Origin: Wyeomyia smithii
Taxonomy: Eukaryota > Arthropoda > Insecta > Diptera > Culicidae
Direction of reading: 5' to 3'
Length of the DNA stretch: 64,000 nt
Assembly (NCBI RefSeq): GCF_029784165.1
Contig: NC_073695.1
Span: 92,883,902 to 92,947,901 of the forward strand
The first letter of the stretch is position 1. Every line of letters starts with the position of its first letter. The notes under the pieces are model-generated. The model had not been told where the DNA came from and did no database searches. It worked only from the letters and a program-made list of their open reading frames with translations. A program made the translations under genes and the position numbers. Of the stretch, positions 25,201-33,929 are shown one piece after another.

Positions 25201-28200
25201 ATAACCATTCGCCGATGATTCTTGATCTCCCGTTTTCTCTAGTAGAATTGCCTGCCATTTCCAATAATTCTGCAGCTACCGAAAACTCCATAACAGCCGC
25301 CAGATAGACAGGTGCTTAAGTATCAACGCGCCCAGAACGATCAGCCAGAAATTGAAACCCGGCTTTTCCTTCTTCTTCACGATCAGCAACCAACGTCCGT
25401 GTGGTATCGGCACAATCATGGAATGATAACCAACGTCCGTGTGGTATCGGCACAATCATGGAATGAATTATACATAAAACACAAAGCGCGCATTCTTAGT
25501 CAACTAGGTATATTCTGTCGACCTTGTTAGGGAAAGAAGCATTGTGTGACCAATCAGAGTTCGACATTTGCGTTTCGACAAGGCTTGACAATTTTCAATA
25601 GTACAATCGTTCGAACAATCAGCTTACAACTTTCTGCATTTGGACGGGTGCTTGGTTGATTTTCCAGTCGATTACTGCAAAAATAACGAAAATCGGTTGG
25701 AAACTAACTGAGCTTAAAACGGTTGAAAATGGAGAATTTTTGTGACGCTCTCGATGTTTTTGGTTTTTGAAATTGGATCCCTGTAATGAAATTGGTCCCC
25801 TGTATATGTTGCCGTAAGACGTAATTCTACGTCAAAAAATACCGTGTAAATTCCGGAATCCGCGTGAAAAAACCGCGTAAATTCCGGAATCCGCGTAAAA
25901 AAAGCCGCCTTAAAAAAATCCCGCGTAAAAAACGACCTTAGTGTATTTTAGCTTATTTTTTTGATTACTCCAACACTCTCCCCGCGATGAGAAATCAATG
26001 TTTTCCTCGAAAAAATACCATCAAACCCTTATAGGGGAGGATTGTACAAAACGCACCAGTTAAGCATTTGCGCGATTTACAGCGCTTCAAATCATTTCAA
26101 AGCGACATTGAACGTGTAGGATGATTGTAAGATCTATTTATTGTATGTTTATGACGAATTTTATTATAAAATACTCGATTTCAATGTCTTTTTTGGTAAA
26201 AATTACCATTGCCGCCAAACAAGCCCGTGACCAAAACGCACCACAACAGAAGTCAGTATGCTCCAAAGCAGTAGGCTAATATGCCACTAGCAGAAATCAA
26301 CACGCGTCTCGAAAGTAAAATCAGAAATAATGGAATATGCTTCGAGCTGTCAAGCAATCTCCTGCAAGCTCTTCGTAGTGCATTCTGCCCCAATTTAATT
26401 TTGATTGTTTTTAGGTAAAAGTTGACGAAAGTTAGTGAAATAATTTGAAATACTCGTAATATTATAAACTCCAAAAGTATAAAGGTTAGAGGAACTGTAG
26501 TTTTTTGTATTATTTACAAGTCAGTTAATCATTAAAGCTTAAATAAAATTCATGAATAATTACATGTTGGACAGAGCCACAGCCAATTGCACAGTTTTTT
26601 GGGTATTTTAGTCATTATGGCACACTTTTTTGTATGAGAACTATAGAGAAGCTGGGTTTTTATGAGAAAAGCGAAGAATTTCGTCATAAAAAGCCACATG
26701 TGTAAGTATTTTGGGGAATTAATAGCATGGGCTATCTTACCCAACTGGTGCGTCTTGTACGGTTCTCCCCTACTTATCAACTTCATGTACAATTGGCACA
26801 AACTGTATATCATATGGAAGCTTAATCTGTTCTCTAATGTATTTAACAGCTTCACCGTTCAAAACTTCAAGTATAACTGTTGAACTGTATTCCAAGTTTA
26901 GATGTCAGGAGATGCCATACGGCATCACTCGCGGGGAATGGGTTAACATCATGATTTCACTTTCCCCTTCATGACCTGGCGTTCTTGAAGTTATCGAAAA
27001 AATAGCCTAAAATATGATATAACTTTCTAAAGAAAAATCCTGGAGATGTATGGTTCTTGACAAAAATGTGTATTTTGTGTGGCCCAACAATTGCTCCAAA
27101 CAACACTTTCGTGTAAAATGCAACTTATAAAAGTTAGGTACAAAAAACTAACTTTTAAGTAAGTTCCATACAATATACTTTATAACCTTGTACCGAATGA
27201 AAATAGGATTTCCATTTTTTCAATAAAATTTCATATTTTTAAATTTTCGGCAACTTTTTTGAATAAATCATTTCCCCCTTCTCCAACCTATCTATTAACA
27301 TAAATTTTTTTTATTTTCAGTATAGTAAACTTTTCATGTTTTTGACAATTTGCAATTGTACGAGTCATTCATACAAACATTTGATCCGAAGACATTATTA
27401 AACTAGGATAAAGGTGAAAGACGCTATGGAATTAAGTTCCACTTGTTGCCTTTCTGGACCACTGTGCAGCGTGCTTGACGGAGATGTTACCAACAAAGCC
27501 AGGCCCCGGCTAACGAATCTGACATTGATTACGTGTAATAAGGTTTTATACGGCGGTTCGTGACAACAGATAAAACATGGACCCATCAAAACACTTTCGA
27601 GTCCAATCGACATTCGGTATACTGCCCATAATTCAAAAATTGGCTAATATGCCATAGGCATCAAATCGAGAAAAACGCATTTGAAAGTTTTTTGTCTGTA
27701 CAACATATTTTGACTGTTCATGACAACTTTTTTATTGAGTGTATCACCCTTCATATATGCTGGAACCTTGCCGTTGAGTTGAAACAGAGAAATCTGTAGA
27801 ACAATTCCATCTGCCACGTATTTTTAATACAGTAGCCGTTTTTTTTTCAATTATAAACGAAAGGTCAGTTGACAAAACGGTGTACAATTTGGCTAATATC
27901 CATACGATGTGAATTATATCGTACTCGTTGGTGATGAAAATGGTTTTAAATTTAATAAAACAACACGGAAACACAAGTGAGGATGAAAAGGACGACGAGA
28001 CAATTGTTACGTGCAGCAATACAATAATATAACGAAAATATTATTATTCATGGTAATCTCACAATCCACTTTCCTATTTTCTCTCATCAAATCCAAAATG
28101 AAATCTGAATCTTCTCTTTAATAATATTTCTCCTAATCAAAGAGCTAAATATCATTTTTTCAAATGTAAAGATTTATGACAGAAGGAGACAGTCACACGT

Positions 28201-31200
28201 TTTGATCATTGGGTTTCGCAGTACAACGAATAAATTCTTGTAGCATCAAATATTCTTCGTGAAAAAGTCAAATTTGATGCAAGGGCCTTACGATCGCTCA
28301 CCTGTCGCCAGTAACCACCAAGCTACAACACACTTTCGAAAGTTAGAAGAATCACAGTTCAGTAATAATACACTGGTTCGTGAACATGCCACAGGATCAT
28401 ATTGGATATTGGATATTAGCCAAATTCTCAATTATTTTGGATATTAGCCAAAATTGTTTCACGTTTGCTGCCTTCCCAAATGCATTTTTTGACAATCGGC
28501 TTCCGTAGGGATCTTGTTTAGGGTGTGTACCTTCACGAGAAACTGTTTTCTCGATTTTGGTAAAAATGGCATATTAGCCAATTTTTGAATTATGGGCATA
28601 GTATAGTATTTTTCACTGTCGCACACTTGGATTTTTTTTATATTTCTCGCCAAATCATGAATGTCCTAATATTTATAAGAAGTGCTTAATTTTAAACGTA
28701 CTGCGTCTGTGAAACTTTTCCGCAATCGAAAGACTCGAACTGAAATTAGTTTATTTGATGTTAAATTACATCGTGTTAGTGACATAGTTTTAGCAGACTT
28801 ACAGTAAGTTTCTGGATGGTTTCTGAAGTTAGATTTAGCACAATCCGGAACACCTAATCTCTCTTAGCTCTATTACATATATAAAAGGAAATATCGCATT
28901 GTAGAACTTACATAATAATATAATGATCAATCTAGTGATCTTACGTGAAAATGATCATCAATCGGCCAGATACAAATATAAACTATAATAATATATATAA
29001 TTGAATTTAGTATGGAGAGACCACTCTTCGGTGGTAAAATTAAATCAAATTTTATCGCCTAACAATCGTTTCAATCAGTCTTCGCTAACTATTCTCGTTC
29101 ACTTCCGTCTACTCTCTTTATTCTTTCGCTAACAAAGGCCCTTATCGTACTTGCAGTGTTGGCAGTGTTGCCTCGCCCGAAGTTAGAATTCGATGATATC
29201 GAGGGGCCTCACTAGCATTTTCTAACAGCGTCTTTCAGGTTGAATAATTGGTTAAGAGAACCAACAGAATCAGGATTATTATTCTTCTCAATGTGTGGGA
29301 AGAGCAGAGTGAATATTCACCGTTCACTTCTTACCAAGCATGGACGCTGCGTCACATTTCTTTCTTCAGCTTTGTGCTGTGTTCCTGCCGCTGGCAGACA
29401 AAATAATACGGTTGTTACTTACACCACAGTTGACCGAAACAAGAGTGGTGAATCACTCACTGGATTTATTTTTTCTTCCACTTTCAAGATGCAAAGCAAA
29501 CAATGCTATCTACTTTCCTACCTAGATGCTCCTCTCATTCAATATATGCTAAAGAGACACACAGTGAAAGCACAGCAATGAGCTCTGTTGTGTGATTACT
29601 GTGCGTTATGTTCTGTCGTGCGAGAAAGCTCACACCAGTTTATTTTATTTTTGCAAGCACCTCCTAAGATACACACGATTCGCTGCTCTCTTCAAGTAAG
29701 AGCGTCACTTTGTCCACCAGTGTGAGAGCAGATTTTTTTTTCGCAGTGAATTATTCTTCTACGCGCTAGTGATTCTAAGGAGAAACGACAATCCTGGAGC
29801 AACAAGCAACGACTTGTATAATTTGGTTCGTTCTCTACTCGATAGTATAGAACTAAGAGCCAATTATGGGGTAAACAACTTACAGTTAGTGTGCGTAACT
29901 GAGCAGTTAAAAGACTTTTTGTGTAACAAAAAATCACCTTGTTCAATAATGTTTTAACGTTAATTCATTGTATTTTCGATTACACTGGTAAAAATTAGTG
30001 TGAATTTTGGTGCCTCTAGTACAGATAACTTTTTCAGAGACTTAAACGAGTTTTCCCGTAAGCTAAGTAGAAGCAATGAACCCGGAGAGCATTTACTCTG
30101 CAGACTTTTGACGCACTTCTAACCAAACTAGGGGCACCAAAATTCACAGGAATGCGTAAAAAGCTATTATCTTTTAAGGGTAACTATTTGGAGCTTTAAG
30201 GCAACTTTTTTTGTCTATTGGCTTTTGTCGACCAGTGTTATTAGGGGGTTTATTTCAACTAATTTGAATGAAATGTGAAATTGAAATGTAAAGTATTATC
30301 ACAGAGCAAAGGACAGATTTATGGGTTACATCTCGCATTCAAGATCGAGGAAGACGATTTAGTATTAAAATGGTCAAAAATTATCACGACAGCTTTTTTG
30401 ATTGATGTAACAGCAAAAAACAGTTATTTTACTAAGTTTCGATGCATTTTTGTGCAAAAGTACAAAAATCAAGATAATTGTGCGCAAGATCGACAAAATT
30501 GTCACAAATATGAGTCATTTCTCTTAATGCGCCGATCAAAGTTATTAATTTCCATTTACTTTCAGTGACATCCACTGTGCTACGAAATATGCAATTGCTA
30601 ATGAAAACTGTTTGATTATTTGAGAATACACCCTTTTCGTGTAAGTGACCCATACTCGCGTCTGTGCCATAATTGTGGTTATAGTTGTTCGTTACGGTAA
30701 AATTTTCATGATGGATCTTTCCTTATACTCGCTGGGTAAAATTATTATTCGTAAGATGAATTTTTCAACTCCATGAAGTGTTATTTGATAGAGGAAACTT
30801 AAATTTCAATTTACTTAAAAAATAAAGATTTTCAATTATTTAGATGTAGGCATTTAGCTTTGGGACATTAATGATCCAATAGTGGCTTGGTATGCTGACT
30901 TGTTGTCAATCTTCATCCTTGCCAACATTCGTTGCCAATAGTTGTTTGAGGGGGTCCCGTCATCAAACGCTTCAAAAAAATGTTTTCCTTGATTTATGTT
31001 CAAGCTGAGAGTGACACACAGAAATAATCTTTGCATTTATTTAAAGGTAAGTTTGAACATGAGAAAATAAAAAAAAATTACCAATTCCGCACGGCAGCTC
31101 GTTATGGATTTGCGTGCTGGAATCTAAGTTTCCCAAGGAACGTAAATCTGCCTATAACTTGTCTGTCTACAGGATTTGTCGCGCAAATATCGCAACGCGC

Positions 31201-33779
31201 ATTTCTCAAATGAAAAACCGCAGCAATCTTTATACATAATTATTAAGGTGGAAGTGTGTGAAGCCATAAATGGCCGACTTCAAGCCACCAAGTGGTCGAC
31301 TTGGAATTTTCAAATGCTTACCACTCGGTAATAATTAATGCATCACTTGTGAAAACATATCATCATGTTTGTTAAGGTGATGAAAACATAAGATAGTATT
31401 TTCATAGATAACGCACTAACTATTCCCGAGTCTTGTGGCGCTGAAAATTCGTAGTCGACCACGTGGTGGCTTCTACACACTACCACCTTAAAGAAAGCAG
31501 TTCCACCTCATTTCGCTTCACGGTTACCGTGATCATCTGTTGAACTTGGAAACAATCATATTTACCTTAATTCATGAATTAAAAAATATATTCGCTATAA
31601 GGTTCATTAGTCCAGTTTTAATTCTAACTAGTCCTGTGCGCCGCCACGCCGCGCCGCCGCCGCCGACAATTTTACGCACGCCGCCGCCGCCGATGGTTTT
31701 GAGTCGGCGCGCCGCCGAGGAAATTTTTATCGCGCCGATAGTCGTTTCTTTGCTGGTTGTTAAATTGTTTGTTTACTTGTTTCTTACCCATTCTTATTTC
31801 TTTTATGACATCCTGTCAATCCGGATGAACATATTTTTAACTATTTATTTTGAATTAAAAAACCGAGAGTGTACACATTATACGCAATATTTTGGAAGTG
31901 GTAATTAGTGTCACGCCGGTACACGCCGCCGCCGCTGCCGCCGAGAATTACCAACGGCGTCACGCCGGCGCGCCGATCGCCGCCGAGGTAAAATGTTTTC
32001 TACGCCACCGCCGCCGATGATATGGTCGGCGCACAGGTCTAATTCTAACCTTTAATTTAATTTGATTTAACTATGACAAAAAATTTCAGCTGGTTTTACG
32101 TGATGTAAACACATTGAAATTCAGCTTGCTCTTTGAATTTCACACCACCTGAAATTAGCGCGATAATCGACCGGATCGGTATGCTTTTTGATCATGGTGC
32201 ATGGGATGTCCACGAGATCATGCTTCAAGGCTTGATCTTGAAACGGTAATCGTTATTAGCCACGACGATAATTATTTTACGCCTCCATCATTGTTGGTGG
32301 GACTGCGAGTAAGCTTCCCATGCTTTGCCAATCATGTGTCATCGCATTCGTGAGGAGTTAATTCGTTGTGCTAATCTGTTCACGAATCTGGAGCAATGAC
32401 AAAATAAATTACCGTTTAAAGAGTGTGATTATGACGTTCTTTGTGGCTGTTTTGAAATGATGCGGTTCGATGCTCTTATGTGCCTATAGGTACACTTTCG
32501 ATGGCACGGTGCAGCAATTATCGGATTAGTCTTTTTGCTTAAGGCTCCGTGGTTGCTAATACGCCTCAGGCTTGCAGAAAAGGTTACACAAAGATTTAAA
32601 GTTTCACTCATAAATTCGATTGATGTTCGATTATCTGTGCTTTGCGTTATTCTGGCAAGTTGATTTGAAACTCACGAAATTACAATCTTTTTTGCAAAGT
32701 AATTTATTTTTGCCAAACATTCGGTATTAACAAAATAAGTGTAAAAAAAAAAAAACAAATAAGTCAAACGCAGTAAAATAAAAACCTCAATATCCTAATT
32801 CGGTTACGGGAGCATTGTTTGATTTCGTTATCTATAAAAACAGGAATAAATTCAAAATACCTTCATTTTTTTCGTGAAATATCATACTGAAAATTGACTG
32901 CAGTTAGTAAAAAGTAAAAATATGTATATTTTTGCACAACTATTTTTTTCCCCTTGTTGGGGAAATTCTATATTACCAGGTTAGATCTCTAGTCTGGATG
33001 ATTTATCATTTTTACAGATCCAGTAAGATGTATATTTTCAATAATGTGACCCCGATAATTCCAGTTCTCAACCCAAATATATTTGTAAATATTTGGGGCG
33101 AGTTGTAAGGTTAAGCAGGCTTAACATGCATACAGCATATGCAAGTACAAGCATCATGTGCGTGAGAAATGTTCAAGCAAATAAAGTTTCTCAGTTGTTA
33201 TCACTTATAACTGCGATTCACTATTCTTCAGTTAGTATTTAAATCGTTGTATTAAACTGTTACCGTGCTGAAAAAACAGCTTTAGCTGTGCGTAATGAGT
33301 GTTGAATATTTTCACTATTTTATTCAGTTTTTTGAACAAATTTAATAACTATGTACACTCTCTTTCATAGCAAATCTTCGGCTACGAGCCCAACGTGGAC
33401 TACCCGGCTTACGAGCGGATTCCCTCCGGATTAACGTTTAGATGTTCCGAACGGATGCCCGGTTACTATGCGGATGTGGAAACGCGCTGTCAAATCTGGC
33501 ACTGGTGTTTGCCAAATGGCTACATGTTCTCCTTCCTGTGTCCCAACGGCACCGTCTTTAATCAAGTATTTTTCGACTTTTGGTGATCAGATCGCCATGA
33601 ACCTTCTCTATATTCAACAGTCTCCGAAAATCGAGTATAATATGAACCGTTTTTATTCGTTTTAGGCTGTTCGAGTTTGCGATTGGTGGACCAACGTAAA
33701 CTGTGGTGATGCTGAAGGGCTGTACGGAAACAATAATGAGTTGTACCGGGACATCGAAGGAAATCTGATAGCTGGATAG
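16231..33779 (+). CDS. Secreted CPAP1-like chitin-binding protein, 3 exons
   Basis: Joined exons 16231-16299, 33371-33565 and 33666-33779 encode 125 residues. Residues 1-20 or so form a signal peptide (MWRYIVIVAVFGVCLL...). One peritrophin-A / CBM14 domain follows at about 39-100 with cysteine spacing C-14-C-5-C-10-C-12-C-7-C, and carries PGYYADVETRC, FSFLCPNGTVFNQ and CDWW-NVNC, which are typical of insect cuticular proteins analogous to peritrophin with one domain. Such proteins are secreted and bind chitin in cuticle or other chitinous matrices. Both introns are phase 0 with clean borders (GGG|GTAAAG...CATAG|CAA; CAA|GTATTT...TTTAG|GCT). The first intron is 17,071 bp and full of transposons. 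The start at 16231 is chosen for the signal peptide and the A at -3; an in-frame ATG at 16132 is the alternative. Which CPAP1 subgroup it belongs to cannot be told from sequence reading. Confidence 0.85.
16740..17130. repeat. Degenerate dispersed repeat U, intronic copy
   Basis: Contains ACCATCTACAACTTTGCAACC and GGCCGAACAAGCCGTTTCTC, diverged from the 9345 copy. A 102-codon minus-strand frame across it (16745-17053) is not called because it lies within repeat sequence and has no motif. Confidence 0.45.
17131..17737. other. Intronic, nothing recognised
   Basis: Part of the long first intron. No coding frame, RNA gene or repeat terminus recognised. Confidence 0.5.
17738..17973. mobile_element. 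MITE with GGCGACATCC...TTACGTAACGC ends
   Basis: About 236 bp in the first intron. The right end, read inwards on the other strand, is TTAGGCGACATCCGTAAATT; the left end is TTAAGCGGCATCCATG-TTAC. The interior is G-rich (GGTGGGGGGTGGGGAGG) and has a second GTTACGTAATTTTTATGG block. The flanks CCTTAAG / CCTAAGG may be a target duplication but overlap the termini. Same family type as 14069-14280. Confidence 0.55.
17974..18784. other. Intronic, nothing recognised
   Basis: No repeat end or gene recognised. Two minus-strand frames of 75-80 codons (18012-18254 and 18251-18478) have no motifs. Confidence 0.5.
18785..20150 (-). repeat. Family X copy, interrupted by a TIR element
   Basis: Reverse-complement copy of the 6936-7690 unit, starting ACTACAAGGTATACAGCCCT and ending CTGTATTACGAGGACA. 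The 749 bp element at 19207-19955 is inserted in it. Both tandem copies at 7.2 and 8.9 kb keep the uninterrupted site (GATCCATATTATAGATTTG). It continues directly into family Y at 20160. Confidence 0.8.
19207..19955. mobile_element. TA-flanked TIR element (Tc1-mariner/pogo-type MITE)
   Basis: 749 bp with ends CACGCAAAAGTTGGAG and, read inwards from the other side, CACGCAAAATTTCGAG (14 of 16 match). TA dinucleotides flank it at 19205-19206 and 19956-19957. Comparison with the unoccupied family X copies shows that exactly this block is extra, which supports insertion into TA, the target of the Tc1-mariner superfamily. The middle (19610-19800) is GC-richer than the flanks. A 189-codon minus-strand frame (19515-20084) overruns the element's right edge into family X and is not called. 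Confidence 0.75.
20160..21010 (-). repeat. Family Y, longest copy, interrupted by a SINE
   Basis: Continuation of the family X copy. Contains three to four imperfect tandem units of GAATAGTACCGCTGCAGTAC (about 20285-20365), then blocks shared with 4251-5400 (CTCATGGAAGCAAAAATAAA, TGTGCTAGGAATGCTCGCATG). A SINE sits inside at 20631-20845. Strand is given to match family X as defined at 6936. Confidence 0.7.
20631..20845 (+). mobile_element. tRNA-derived SINE, complete copy
   Basis: 215 bp with an exact 13 bp target duplication TACAGAGAATATC at 20618-20630 and 20846-20858. The 5' part is tRNA-like: an anticodon-type hairpin with stem CTGGC/GCCAG and loop CTAACAA, which would read anticodon AAC (valine type), then a B-box match GGTTCGAGTCT. 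The tRNA-unrelated body runs from GACTGTTAGTGTCAGTAGG to AAGGCTTTGC, followed by a T-rich tail. A second copy lies at 52094-52279. The valine assignment is inferred from the loop only. Transcription would be by RNA polymerase III, using a LINE's enzymes to move. Confidence 0.85.
21205..21430. repeat. TIR end with AAATTCCGGAATCCGCG minisatellite (left)
   Basis: Begins TA|CACTAAAGTCGCTTTTTACGCGGG, followed by four to five imperfect 27-31 bp units built from AAATTCCGGAATCCGCG plus a GTAAAAAAAC spacer. A matching outer end in inverted orientation (CCCGCGTAAAAAACGACCTTAGTG|TA) lies at 25919-25942. Both ends abut TA. Either this is one element expanded by later insertions, or two truncated copies. 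Open frames across it on both strands are products of the repeat. Confidence 0.7.
22678..22835. mobile_element. Nested MITE, GGCTACGGTCATGCAGAACGC ends
   Basis: 158 bp inverted-repeat element inside the compound repeat. Its arms begin GGCTACGGTTATGCAGAACG and, from the other side, GGCTACGGTCATGCAGAACG, and match for about 20 bp before diverging. Flanking AAA on both sides may be a 3 bp target duplication. It could fold into a long hairpin. The minus-strand 104-codon frame overlapping it is not called. Confidence 0.7.
23948..24087. mobile_element. Nested MITE with TTA duplication (PIF/Harbinger-type)
   Basis: 140 bp, nearly fully palindromic. Arms start GGCCTCTGCCATAATAGACG and, from the other side, GGCCTCTGCCATAGTAGACG, and pair for about 55 bp with a short loop. 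TTA flanks both sides (23945-23947 and 24088-24090). A three-base TWA target is characteristic of the PIF/Harbinger superfamily. Confidence 0.8.
24138..24432. repeat. GCTGC-rich imperfect tandem repeat
   Basis: Two diverged copies of a unit of about 116 bp; GCCATGCCACAGTTGTGGCC occurs in both, near 24251 and 24367. The sequence is rich in GCTGC, CCGCT and ATCGATG motifs and much less AT-rich than its surroundings. The short overlapping plus-strand frames have no motif and look incidental. Confidence 0.6.
24691..24751. repeat. Three copies of a 22 bp unit
   Basis: CAACAAAATAACATGTAACAAG repeats with a period of exactly 22 bp starting at 24691, 24713 and 24735. The paralogous module at about 21820 has a single copy, so the expansion happened after the module duplicated. 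Confidence 0.85.
25388..25470. repeat. Perfect 40 bp tandem duplication
   Basis: AACCAACGTCCGTGTGGTATCGGC... through ATCATGGAATG is present twice with a period of 40 bp and no mismatches, indicating a recent duplication. Confidence 0.9.
25843..25942. repeat. TIR end with AAATTCCGGAATCCGCG minisatellite (right)
   Basis: Two units of GTAAATTCCGGAATCCGCG, then the terminal CCCGCGTAAAAAACGACCTTAGTG followed by TA. The outer 24 bp are the inverted counterpart of 21205-21228. The minisatellite units have the same orientation at both ends, so only the outermost bases are inverted. Confidence 0.7.
26032..26772. mobile_element. 741 bp TIR element, TAGGGGAG...GCACCAGTT ends
   Basis: The left end TAGGGGAGGATTGTACAAAA and the right end read inwards, TAGGGGAGAACCGTACAAGA, are followed by matching CGCACCAGTT; identity over the first 33 bp is about 80%. 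Flanking CTTA at 26028-26031 and 26773-26776 is a possible 4 bp duplication. An internal second copy of the CCAAAACGCACCA string occurs at about 26231. No transposase frame is present. Superfamily uncertain. Confidence 0.65.
26940..27480 (+). repeat. Dispersed repeat W, copy 1
   Basis: Shares blocks with 39370-39690 in the same orientation: ACATCATGATTTCACTT, GTTCTTGAAGTTATCGAAAA, CCCAACAATT-GCTCC, CGTGTAAAATGCAACT, and CACTTGTTGCCTTTCTGGACC against CACTTTTTGCCTTATTGGACC. It includes an extra block at about 27125-27345 absent from the second copy. Confidence 0.65.
27622..28600. mobile_element. 979 bp TIR element, GCCCATAATTCAAAAATTGG ends
   Basis: The left arm CTGCCCATAATTCAAAAATT continues GGCTAATATGCCAT; the right arm, read inwards, is TATGCCCATAATTCAAAAATT followed by the same GGCTAATATGCCAT. 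Both arms continue to a TCGAGAAAA block. GTATA lies immediately outside each end (27617-27621 and 28601-28605) and may be the target duplication. A TTGGATATTAGCCAAA block near 28400-28450 repeats part of the arm. No protein frame inside. Confidence 0.75.
28606..29979. other. Intronic, nothing certain recognised
   Basis: About 1.4 kb without a confirmed feature. 29080-29260 is less AT-rich and has a TGTTGGCAGTGTTGCC start-like string at 29158, which could be an LTR edge, but no matching end with a target duplication was found. Frames of 60-113 codons at 29240-29957 overlap on both strands and have no motif. Confidence 0.4.
29983..30237. mobile_element. MITE family V (CACTGG...CCAGTG), copy 1
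   Basis: 255 bp between TTA duplications (29980-29982, 30238-30240), ends CACTGG and CCAGTG. The arms carry GTGAATTTTGGTGCC on the left and its near-complement GGGGCACCAAAATTCAC on the right, so the element is largely palindromic. Other copies lie at 42756-43044 and 45810-46064. The TTA target suggests PIF/Harbinger-type insertion. Confidence 0.75.
30241..31242. other. Intronic, nothing recognised
   Basis: No transposon end or coding motif. The 97-codon frame at 30275-30565 has no recognisable domain and is overlapped by a minus-strand frame of similar length. Confidence 0.5.
31247..31487. mobile_element. MITE with TTAA flanks
   Basis: 241 bp with ends GGTGGAAGTGTGTG and, read inwards, GGTGGTAGTGTGTAG, followed by matching AAGCCA and GGTCGACT blocks. 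TTAA flanks both sides (31243-31246 and 31488-31491). TTAA targets are used by piggyBac-type elements; a TA target cannot be excluded because the flanks are self-complementary. Confidence 0.75.
31629..32041. mobile_element. CGCCG-rich hAT-type MITE
   Basis: 413 bp with an exact 8 bp target duplication ATTCTAAC (31621-31628, 32042-32049), which fits the hAT pattern nTnnnnAn. Ends are TAGTCCTGTGCGCCG and, read inwards from the right, TAGACCTGTGCGCCG. Both ends are dominated by GCCGCCGCC and GCGCCG runs, while the centre (about 31740-31905) is AT-rich. The 122-codon plus frame that enters it is a composition artefact. Confidence 0.85.
32050..33370. other. End of the long intron, nothing recognised
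   Basis: No repeat ends or open frames with motifs. The stretch ends with a pyrimidine-rich acceptor (CTCTCTTTCATAG|CAA) at 33358-33370. Confidence 0.5.
33371..33565 (+). CDS. CPAP1-like gene, exon 2 (chitin-binding core)
   Basis: Sixty-five codons from QIFGYEPNVDYPAYE to GTVFNQ, in phase 0 at both ends. Carries cysteines 1-4 of the peritrophin-A domain and the PGYYADVETRC and FSFLCPNG signatures. Reading through the donor gives a stop after VFFDFW, which supports the splice at CAA|GTATTT. Confidence 0.88.
33666..33779 (+). CDS. CPAP1-like gene, exon 3 (domain end and C-terminus)
   Basis: Begins AVRVCDWWTNVNCGDAEGLY, supplying cysteines 5 and 6 that complete the chitin-binding domain, and ends NLIAG with TAG at 33777-33779. 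The CDWW-NV-C-AE-LY pattern is strongly conserved in the family, and its presence in the right phase after a 100 bp intron is the main support for the gene model. Confidence 0.88.
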   Translation, partial: AVRVCDWWTNVNCGDAEGLYGNNNELYRDIEGNLIAG

Positions 33780-33909
33780 TTCCAGTAGTGAAAATCTGGA
33801 AAGTTTTGTAATTTGTTGGCTTAAGCTTTCCTATAGATGATAAGTTAATATTCGATGACTCATAGTCGATAGTTAAGAACATGACACCGCTGACTATACG
33901 GTTTTGTAC

Positions 33910-33915
33910 AATAAA
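33910..33915 (+). promoter_or_regulatory. Poly(A) signal of the CPAP1-like gene
   Basis: AATAAA 130 bp downstream of the stop codon, followed by T/G-rich sequence (TATGTTTTGTATAC). This is the first canonical signal after the stop and predicts a short 3' UTR of about 150 nt. Confidence 0.6.
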
Positions 33916-33929
33916 TATGTTTTGTATAC

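Larger units (their letters stand above)
21455..25842. repeat. Compound repeat with internal direct duplications
   Basis: The ends are inverted around ACGTAGAATTAC (21460-21471, and GTAATTCTACGTC at about 25819-25831). Inside, two modules occur twice as direct repeats: module S at about 21605-22000 and 24536-24880 (CATTCTGGCTCAGAGCGATCA, AAAAATGATTTCTTG), and module R at about 23040-23330 and 25500-25790 (GTTTTGACAAGGCTTAAGAA against GTTTCGACAAGGCTTGACAA). A CTCTTATATAG string occurs at about 23018 and 24490; on the minus strand these read CTATATAAGAG, a TATA-like motif. No transposase or reverse transcriptase frame was recognised; frames of 60-125 codons have no motif. Confidence 0.55.

Noticed and set aside
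29158..29925. Possible solo LTR (TGTTGGCAG...GTAACA)
   Set aside because: TG/CA-type ends can be chosen, but the flanks GCAG and AAAA do not form a target duplication.
31540..31908. 122-codon Pro/Ala/Arg-rich frame
   Set aside because: The Pro/Ala/Arg part is the CGCCG-rich end of a MITE; the rest is AT-rich filler.
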